From Sphingobacterium sp. (GTDB lineage Bacteria; Bacteroidota; Bacteroidia; Sphingobacteriales; Sphingobacteriaceae): a stretch of 64,000 nucleotides of DNA. Under the pieces are notes generated by a model. That model was not told the DNA's origin, made no database searches, and saw nothing but the letters and a program-made list of their open reading frames with translations. The stretch covers positions 62,001 to 126,000 of the forward strand of contig JAITLV010000280.1 in NCBI GenBank assembly GCA_031277685.1. Direction: 5' to 3'. Shown here one piece after another: positions 58,674 to 64,000 of the stretch. Positions within the stretch are counted from its first letter, which is position 1; each line of letters begins with the position of its first letter. The position numbers and the translations under genes are program-made.

Positions 58674-58746
58674 ACCCCTAATTTTGTTGCTGGAATGACA
58701 ATGATGTAGGGGTTTTATTTTCCATGGTTTGTACATGTAGTACAAA
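58674..58746 (+). terminator. Attenuator-like hairpin and second hairpin in the methyltransferase leader
   Basis: ACCCCTA (58674-58680) pairs with TAGGGGT (58707-58713) followed by TTTATTTT, as in an intrinsic terminator placed inside the leader. A second stem TTTGTAC-ATGTA-GTACAAA (58728-58746) lies just upstream of the start codon region. Together they could control readthrough into the gene at 58768. Confidence 0.45.
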
Positions 58747-58767
58747 TGATTAACTAGGTAAAAACGA

Positions 58768-59364
58768 ATGATTTTTAAAGCGCTTCGATCGAATATTGAT
58801 GTTGATGACAGTTTATTTAATGCAATATACCCACCCAAAATAAAGAAATTGGCTGAACGCCACTGGACACCTGTACACGTCGCAAAAATGGCCGCAGAGT
58901 ACCTGGTTGAATCTCCAATGGACAAGGTGCTGGATATTGGTGCCGGGGCAGGAAAATTCTGTCTTGTTGGCGCTTCTTGTACCAATGGAATGTTTTATGG
59001 TGTGGAACAACGTGAATCACTCGTAGAGCTTTCCAATGGATTGGCAGAGAAGCATCAGGTGCAGAATGTAGCCTTTATTCATGCCAATATTGACGAAATC
59101 TGCTTTTCCGACTATGATGCGTTTTATTTCTACAACTCGTTTTATGAGCATATAGATCAATCCTGTCCAATTGATTATTCGATCCAGCCTGATCCAAAAC
59201 TTTATCATTCCTATACCGAGTGTCTTAGGGATCGGCTTGCGCAATTGCCTGTTGGTACCCGGGTAGTTTCCTATTGGAGCGGTTGGGAAGAGATTCCGTG
59301 TAATTTTGATCTGGAATATACGGCATGTGACGGTTTTCTCAATTTTTGGCGTAAGCTTGCTTAA
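58768..59364 (+). CDS. Class I SAM-dependent methyltransferase
   Basis: This 198-aa protein has the Rossmann-type SAM site VLDIGAGAGKFCLVGAS (about 50-66), followed by an acidic residue ending strand 2 (FYGVEQRESLVEL) and motif-IV-like FSDYDAFYFYNSFYEH. The N-terminal segment (KKLAERHWTPVHVAKMAAEY) forms a helical cap. The substrate is unknown; methyltransferases of this layout in Bacteroidota are annotated only generally. It is a single gene with its own consensus promoter and a structured leader, which is unusual for such a gene. Confidence 0.82.
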   Translation: MIFKALRSNIDVDDSLFNAIYPPKIKKLAERHWTPVHVAKMAAEYLVESPMDKVLDIGAGAGKFCLVGASCTNGMFYGVEQRESLVELSNGLAEKHQVQNVAFIHANIDEICFSDYDAFYFYNSFYEHIDQSCPIDYSIQPDPKLYHSYTECLRDRLAQLPVGTRVVSYWSGWEEIPCNFDLEYTACDGFLNFWRKLA

Positions 59365-59471
59365 AGAGCTGTCAACGGCTGATAGCATAAACACGACGTT
59401 TCTACTTCATTTCGACTGAAATTTGTTACTTTGTTTTGGACTTCGATAGTTCAGAAATTTGATAAAATAGT

Positions 59472-60146
59472 ATGCATATTAAAATAAAGGTGTTGTTTTC
59501 AGTGATCATTGCAATATCCATGGGCTGTTCGTCCAACGGAAAGAATGCTGCGGTAGATCTGTCGGCGATCATCGGTAAGCCAGAACCAAAAAATATGGCG
59601 GCTGCTGCCAGCCGGACGAGTGATCAAAAAGGACATTACGAGGTGGGGGACAGCCAATTCAATCTGGTGGATAAAGGCGAGGTGGTAAGGAACTATAGTT
59701 TTGATGAGAAAGAGGCGAATCAGCTCAGATTTGAGGGGCTGGAAATAAATGCACCTTATGGCGCGAAAGTAGTCTCATACGATAACAGCATCGCTTTTGT
59801 TTCATTAAAAGCCCCCGAAAAAAATGTGGCTGCGTATTTTAAAACCTTTGCGAAGGGGCTGGGAAAGCCTGATCGTATCCAGGTGCAGGATGTGCTGGTC
59901 GAAACGATAAATCAGAGGGTGCAGACCACTATTTTGGAAGCATTTCCGGGTACAGCCAAAGTGTATAAGAATGAGTTTAATTCGGAGGTATTGGACTATC
60001 CGCAACGCTTATTTTGGAAGAAAGGGGATCTCCGCTATTTTCTATCCCTCGATCCCGTAGGGGATAATGTCAACTTGGCGATTGATATTATTACTGAAAA
60101 AGCGCTGCATGACCGCATTGTGATGGGCTATCACGTACCGCAGTAA
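59472..60146 (+). CDS. Hypothetical lipoprotein, 224 aa
   Basis: The signal peptide MHIKIKVLFSVIIAISMGC ends in a lipobox (SMGC, Cys 19), so this should be a membrane-anchored lipoprotein. The mature protein is a mixed alpha/beta domain with several short strands (YGAKVVSYDNSIAFVSLKAP; QRLFWKKGDLRYFLSLDPVG). I do not recognise the family. It is a single gene with an AT-rich spacer on both sides, and no partner genes suggest a role. Confidence 0.75.
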   Translation: MHIKIKVLFSVIIAISMGCSSNGKNAAVDLSAIIGKPEPKNMAAAASRTSDQKGHYEVGDSQFNLVDKGEVVRNYSFDEKEANQLRFEGLEINAPYGAKVVSYDNSIAFVSLKAPEKNVAAYFKTFAKGLGKPDRIQVQDVLVETINQRVQTTILEAFPGTAKVYKNEFNSEVLDYPQRLFWKKGDLRYFLSLDPVGDNVNLAIDIITEKALHDRIVMGYHVPQ

Positions 60147-60330
60147 AAACGAATCAACATTTTCTGTTTTAAATGTCATTCAAGATAATGCCCCTGGTGT
60201 TACATAAATTTTATTACCGCACAGACGCAGCTGTAGTTGTCTATTTATTCCATTAGCATATCAAATTCGTCAAAAGATTCTTTTGTCCATATTGGGACAG
60301 CCATTGATAAACCATCTACTGTCGCTAATG

Positions 60331-60480
60331 CAGACCAGACGAATCTACAATAAAGAGCTGGCGAATAAGGTTTTTGGCGTTCAGAATGTTATTTATAAAA
60401 TAAATAAGGATGAGCTTTGGCCGATACCTGAAAGTGAAATTGTGATGGTTTCGGATCTGAAACAAAATCCGGGGTACTAA
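60331..60480 (+). pseudogene. C-terminal remnant of a SusD/RagB-like gene
   Basis: The frame open from about 60283 to the stop at 60478-60480 ends YKINKDELWPIPESEIVM, followed by VSDLKQNPGY. That is the near-invariant SusD C-terminus (LWPIPxSEI...NPxLxQNPGY). Upstream only RRIYNKELANKVFGVQNVI looks related. There is no signal peptide, no TPR part and no SusC gene nearby, so this is the left-over end of a deleted uptake system. An intrinsic terminator follows 18 bases later and may be the original one. Confidence 0.7.
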
Positions 60481-60497
60481 GATCAATATTGCAAGCG

Positions 60498-60535
60498 AAA
60501 GGCCTTTGGTGATTGGAACCTAAAGGCCTTTTTTT
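60498..60535. terminator. Bidirectional intrinsic terminator
   Basis: AAAGGCCTTTGG (60498-60509) pairs with CC-t-AAAGGCCTTT (60519-60531) and is followed by a T-run. It serves the SusD remnant on the plus strand and the DeoR gene ending at 60540 on the minus strand. Confidence 0.8.
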
Positions 60536-60539
60536 CGAG

Positions 60540-61304
60540 TTAAGCGATAATTACTTTGACACCGATTTCCTCAATATTTTTGACATCATTTTCGGAAACT
60601 TTATTGTCGGTGATGATATAATGGATATCTTCAATGTTGCACACTTTTCCAAGTCCTCTTTTTCCAAATTTGCTGCTGTCTGCCAGTACAATGACAGTTT
60701 GAGAAGTTTCAAGCATTTTTTGGTTCAAGGTTGCTTCGGAAAGATTGCTGATTGAAATGCCGAATTCTAAGTCTATACCGTCTACGCCAAGGAAAAGAAG
60801 GCTGCAGCTTACTTCGTCGAGTAATCTTGATGCATAGTGGCCGGCTACAGATGACGAATTGGGCCTGATCAGACCGCCCAGCTGCAAAACTTCGATGTTT
60901 TTCTTGTTGCTAAGTTCAAGTCCGACTTTAAGCGCTGGAGTGATCACGGTAAGATGCTGCGTGGCTTCTAGATTTTTTGCCAGGGCATAGGCAGTGGTGC
61001 CTGAGCCGATCATGATCGAGTCATTGTTTTTGATCAGTTTGATCGCAGCTTTGGCTATTCGTTCTTTATCATCGCTGTTGATGGATTCTTTCTCCAGGAT
61101 ATGGCGGTCTCCCGCATAGGGGTTATAGGCAGAAGCACCACCTTTTGTACGAAATAAAAGGTTTTTATCTTCTAACAGTTTAAGATCCTTACGGATCGTT
61201 ACGCTGGAGACTTCCATGGCTCGACTTAACCAATCGATGGAAATTTTTCCTTTTTCTTTAAGTTTCTTGAGTATGAATTCGTGTCGCTCTGTTATACTTT
61301 TCAT
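60540..61304 (-). CDS. DeoR/GlpR-family transcriptional regulator
   Basis: A 254-aa repressor. The N-terminal DeoR helix-turn-helix is ERHEFILKKLKEKGKISIDW, followed by LSRAMEVSSVTIRKDLKLLE and the FRTKGGA wing motif. The C-terminal sensor domain contains ERIAKAAIKLIKNNDSIMIG, SGTTAYALAKNL, LQLGGLIRPNSSSVAGHYA and LFLGVDGIDLEFGIS, which bind sugar phosphates in this family. It is divergent from a polyol/sugar-acid operon (MFS transporter, dehydrogenase, FGGY kinase) and should repress it until the phosphorylated inducer appears. Confidence 0.92.
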   Translation of the reverse strand: MKSITERHEFILKKLKEKGKISIDWLSRAMEVSSVTIRKDLKLLEDKNLLFRTKGGASAYNPYAGDRHILEKESINSDDKERIAKAAIKLIKNNDSIMIGSGTTAYALAKNLEATQHLTVITPALKVGLELSNKKNIEVLQLGGLIRPNSSSVAGHYASRLLDEVSCSLLFLGVDGIDLEFGISISNLSEATLNQKMLETSQTVIVLADSSKFGKRGLGKVCNIEDIHYIITDNKVSENDVKNIEEIGVKVIIA

Positions 61305-61323
61305 AATTCTACAAGTTTATTGA

Positions 61324-61354
61324 CAAATATACTGTGTTGATAATAAAATTTCAA
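61324..61354 (-). promoter_or_regulatory. Promoter of the DeoR gene
   Basis: On the minus strand: TTG (complement of 61352-61354), a 20-base spacer and TATATTTG (complement of 61324-61331), a full match to the Bacteroidota consensus. Confidence 0.6.
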
Positions 61355-61395
61355 GCTTCTAAGTGTTAAATAGTCTTTTTTTTTATTTAAAAATA

Positions 61396-61415
61396 TTTTA
61401 TTTTGTTTTATTTTG
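61396..61415. repeat. Tandem 10-bp repeat, possible DeoR operator
   Basis: TTTTATTTTG occurs twice without a gap at 61396-61405 and 61406-61415. A related inverted form (GTAAAATAAC) follows at about 61429-61438. The array lies upstream of the MFS gene, in the intergenic region shared with the DeoR gene. Confidence 0.5.
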
Positions 61416-61461
61416 TTACTTTAGTAGTGTAAAATAACCAATCTTCTAAAAAACTATAATT

Positions 61462-62691
61462 ATGAAACACGTACTTGGGAAATGGGGAATTCCTCCAAAT
61501 TTAAAATGGGGGTATCTAGGTATCCTCCTTTTTATGATGGGTGATGGTGTTGAACAGGGCTGGTTGAGCCCTTATCTAATAGCGCATGGAATGACTATAG
61601 AGCGGTCCGCCAGTTTATTTACGGTATATGGAGTGACAATTGCGATTTCTTCTTGGTTTTCGGGTGTACTGGCTGAAAATTACGGTCCGCGTCGATCCAT
61701 GGTCATGGGCTTACTACTTTATATGATCGGTACAATCGGTTTTGTTGGGCTTGGGATGCAAAAGCTTGATTTTACTTATATGCTATTATTTTACGCCATT
61801 CGTGGTTTCGGTTATCCGTTGTTTGCATATTCTTTTATGGTCTGGATTACTTATCGTACAACGCAATCCATGTTGGGGCGTGCGGTGGGCTGGTTTTGGT
61901 TTGTTTTCACGGGGGGATTGAACGTACTCGGGGCTTACTATTCGAGCTGGGCCTTAGATTACATGGGATATCAGAATACACTGTGGTCCTCCTTGCTCTG
62001 GGTTTTAATTGGGGCCTTTTTTGCCTTGGTTCTGAACCGGGATCGATTCACGATACCGCATGCAGGCCAGGCGAAATTAAAAGATATGCTGAAAGGTCTT
62101 ACCATTGTCAGGCGTGAGCCCAAGGTATTGCTAGGCGGAATTGTCAGGGTGATCAATACAACGGCACAGTTTGCTTTTCCGGTTTTTCTGCCTATGTATA
62201 TGGCCGAATATGGTTTTGATACCAAAGCTTGGTTGCAGATTTGGGGTACCATTTTCACTAGCAATATAGTCTTTAATCTCTTATTTGGATTTGTGGGTGA
62301 TCAGCTTGGCTGGCGCAACACGATCATGTGGTTTGGTGGTGTAGGTTGTGCGGTTGCAACACTGCTGTTTTATTATTCCCCGGCTTGGTTTGGAGGTAAT
62401 TATTGGGCTGTATTGGCGGCGGGCGTACTATGGGGGGGCTTGCTTGCAGGTTATGTACCATTGTCCGCACTAGTGCCTTCACTGGTTAAAGAAGAGAAAG
62501 GGGCAGCAATGGCGATTCTCAACCTCGGGGCCGGCTTGCCTGTATTCGTAGGTCCAGTTTTGGTTGGACTCTGCATCGGTACACTCGGCAGTGAGGGGGT
62601 CGTTTGGTTACTGGCGGTCCTCTATTTGTTGAGCGCGCTCTTGACCGCTTTACTGAGATTGCCCGAGCAGCATTCAATTAAAATTGACTGA
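61462..62691 (+). CDS. MFS transporter of the RbtT/DalT/CsbX (alditol) type
   Basis: This 409-aa protein has 12 membrane segments. The start WGIPPNLKWGYLGILLFMMG with DGVEQGWLSPYLI, and ENYGPRRSMVMGLLLYMIGT (loop 2-3 motif), fit the RbtT/DalT/CsbX branch of MFS permeases for ribitol, arabinitol and related compounds. It heads an operon with a 2-hydroxyacid dehydrogenase and an FGGY kinase, divergent from a DeoR repressor. The substrate is likely a polyol or a sugar acid; it cannot be specified from sequence. Confidence 0.88.
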   Translation: MKHVLGKWGIPPNLKWGYLGILLFMMGDGVEQGWLSPYLIAHGMTIERSASLFTVYGVTIAISSWFSGVLAENYGPRRSMVMGLLLYMIGTIGFVGLGMQKLDFTYMLLFYAIRGFGYPLFAYSFMVWITYRTTQSMLGRAVGWFWFVFTGGLNVLGAYYSSWALDYMGYQNTLWSSLLWVLIGAFFALVLNRDRFTIPHAGQAKLKDMLKGLTIVRREPKVLLGGIVRVINTTAQFAFPVFLPMYMAEYGFDTKAWLQIWGTIFTSNIVFNLLFGFVGDQLGWRNTIMWFGGVGCAVATLLFYYSPAWFGGNYWAVLAAGVLWGGLLAGYVPLSALVPSLVKEEKGAAMAILNLGAGLPVFVGPVLVGLCIGTLGSEGVVWLLAVLYLLSALLTALLRLPEQHSIKID

Positions 62692-62723
62692 AATATATAT
62701 AATTAAATAGAAGGACGAAAACT

Positions 62724-63731
62724 ATGAAAGTACTATTGACGGCTCCCTATGAGAATGAGAAGGCATTTGGAGAATTGGAGAGCTTGGTTGCTGAGGTTAT
62801 TTATCGGCCATGGAAACCACATGGCAGGGCCTATAACCCAGCGGAGCTCATTGATCTCTTGCGGGATACTGGGGCGGAAGCCTTGATCGCTGAACATGAC
62901 GAAATAACGGCTGAGGTGCTTCAAGCAAATCCTTTGTTGAAGTTTGTGGGGATTTGTAGAGGTACACCGTCCAATATTGATTTAGCTGTAGCCACCAAGT
63001 TGGGGATTCCTGTGTTTAATACTCCGGCCCGTAATGCGCAGGCTGTAGCGGAAATGTTCATAGCGAATGTGATTACCTTGATGCGCAATACCCTTCCAGC
63101 TATCGACTGGCTGGAAAATAAAAATTGGGGCGAGGGAGCACATACGTCCTACCTGCAGTTTAAAGGAAATGAACTAGCTGGAAAGAAAGTGGGAATGGTG
63201 GGTTTTGGTGCGGTAGGCCAGCATATCGCACGCATGTTGAGCAGTTTTCCAAGTGAAATTTATTATTTCGATCCCTATTATACAGACGAGAATACCGCTT
63301 ACAAAAAGGTAGAATTAGCTGAACTTTTTACAACTTGTGATATCGTCGGGATACACCTGCCCGTAACTCCCGAGACGGTGGGTATGATTGATGCAAAATA
63401 TCTTTCTTTATTGAAAAAAGAGGCTATTTTTGTTAATACGGCCCGGGCTACCGTGGTCAATCGCGAAGACTTACTTGGGCTATTGGAAGCAGGACAGATC
63501 CGGGGGGCTGTGTTGGATGTATTTTATCATGAACCTCCAGATGAGATCGACTATAAAATGATTCACCACAAGAATGTCATCGCCACACCGCATATTGCCG
63601 GTGCTACTCATGAGGTGGAGGACCATCATGCGTTTATTATGAACAACAATCTGAGGGAGTATTTTGTAAATGGAAATAAGAATATCCGTCAATTGGTAAA
63701 TAAAGCTGTAACTGAAAATTTAAATGTATAA
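62724..63731 (+). CDS. D-isomer-specific 2-hydroxyacid dehydrogenase
   Basis: A 335-aa NAD(P)-dependent dehydrogenase of the phosphoglycerate dehydrogenase-like family. The nucleotide site is GKKVGMVGFGAVGQHIARML (about residues 153-172). The catalytic Arg lies in FVNTARATVVNRE, and the His in TPHIAGATHEVEDHH, with the Glu between them in the LDVFYHEPP segment. It begins 32 bases after the MFS gene, and the kinase gene follows after 3 bases. The reaction is probably oxidation or reduction of a polyol-derived hydroxy acid in the same pathway (inference). Confidence 0.9.
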   Translation: MKVLLTAPYENEKAFGELESLVAEVIYRPWKPHGRAYNPAELIDLLRDTGAEALIAEHDEITAEVLQANPLLKFVGICRGTPSNIDLAVATKLGIPVFNTPARNAQAVAEMFIANVITLMRNTLPAIDWLENKNWGEGAHTSYLQFKGNELAGKKVGMVGFGAVGQHIARMLSSFPSEIYYFDPYYTDENTAYKKVELAELFTTCDIVGIHLPVTPETVGMIDAKYLSLLKKEAIFVNTARATVVNREDLLGLLEAGQIRGAVLDVFYHEPPDEIDYKMIHHKNVIATPHIAGATHEVEDHHAFIMNNNLREYFVNGNKNIRQLVNKAVTENLNV

Positions 63732-63734
63732 AAA

Positions 63735-64000
63735 GTGATTAAAAAAGCATATTTGATTATAGATATCGGTACGGGAAATGCACGTGTTGCTGTAGCATCT
63801 CCAGCGGGTGAGCTTTTGAGCATAAAACGCGAGAATGTACAGTATGAATCTGACAATCGTTACGAAGAATCTATTTATTTCGATCCCAATACACTCTGGG
63901 ACGAAATCCGCCATCTAGCAGCCCAGGCAATAGAAGAAGCAGCTCCCGTACAGATTGAAGCGATCACAGCAACCAGCCAGCGCGAAGGTATTGTTATTAT
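63735..64000 (+). CDS. FGGY-family carbohydrate kinase, N-terminal part cut by window end
   Basis: A GTG start at 63735, 3 bases after the dehydrogenase stop, opens a frame that stays open to the window end (88 codons). It begins with the FGGY ATP-site motif YLIIDIGTGNARVAVASPAG, then YFDPNTLWDEIRHLAAQAIE and AITATSQREGIVI, the usual second motif. FGGY kinases phosphorylate sugars, polyols or related compounds, which gives the phosphorylated inducer for the DeoR regulator. The close substrate (ribulose, xylulose, erythritol, AI-2-like and others) needs the missing part. Confidence 0.85.
   Translation, partial: MIKKAYLIIDIGTGNARVAVASPAGELLSIKRENVQYESDNRYEESIYFDPNTLWDEIRHLAAQAIEEAAPVQIEAITATSQREGIVI

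Overview
The window looks like chromosomal DNA of a Bacteroidota, most likely the family Sphingobacteriaceae (Sphingobacterium-like). The evidence is three SusC/RagA-type or SusC-like receptors, SusD lipoproteins, an ECF sigma/FecR pair, DUF6266, DUF4876, DUF6850 and DUF6520-type proteins, and repeated promoters of the Bacteroidota form TTG-N19/20-TAnnTTTG. No rRNA, tRNA, CRISPR array or insertion sequence was recognised. The left 2.2 kb is visibly more AT-rich than the rest.

Layout. 1-850: a cut gene and a 199-aa hypothetical, both on the minus strand. 850-1812: a gene-free stretch with a near-perfect promoter and a long series of hairpins, the best candidate here for an undescribed structured RNA. 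1813-7505: hypothetical, SusC, SusD and a TlpA-like thioredoxin. 7492-8509: a small exported Cys protein and a MauE/DoxX-like membrane protein on the other strand. 8610-12324: AraC and LytTR-type regulators, an HTH protein and a GNAT enzyme. 12325-15185: a DUF6266/DUF6266/DUF5675 cassette with two tiny membrane proteins; the tail of a second copy lies at 44.5 kb. 15192-17070: AraC regulator and divergent oxidoreductase. 17427-23634: a minus-strand surface operon (secreted protein, TonB receptor, DUF4876 lipoprotein, DUF6850 barrel), divergent from a gingipain-like (C25) protease. 26221-27384: class C beta-lactamase.

27483-44353 is a large siderophore locus of the NRPS-independent (NIS) type made of two divergent operons. 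The minus operon reads nitroreductase, PLP decarboxylase, acyltransferase, lysine/ornithine N-monooxygenase, MATE exporter, acyl carrier protein, AMP-ligase. The plus operon reads Fe(II)/2-oxoglutarate dioxygenase resembling L-lysine 4-hydroxylases, two IucA/IucC synthetases, TonB receptor, DUF1624 acyltransferase-like membrane protein. Together they suggest that lysine is C-hydroxylated, decarboxylated, N-hydroxylated, acylated and joined by the two NIS synthetases. The free-standing AMP-ligase/ACP pair would add a further acyl or aminoacyl group. That combination is the most interesting biochemistry in the window.

44670-49713: iron-dependent alcohol dehydrogenase with an AraC regulator, and a short UvrA-like ATPase divergent from a MarR regulator with a clear palindromic operator. 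49851-58063: a complete sigma/FecR/SusC/SusD/TlpA nutrient-uptake operon. 58215-60480: small hypotheticals, a methyltransferase behind a possible attenuator, a lipoprotein, and the surviving C-terminus of a lost SusD gene. 60540-64000: a DeoR-controlled polyol or sugar-acid operon (MFS transporter, 2-hydroxyacid dehydrogenase, FGGY kinase cut by the window end).
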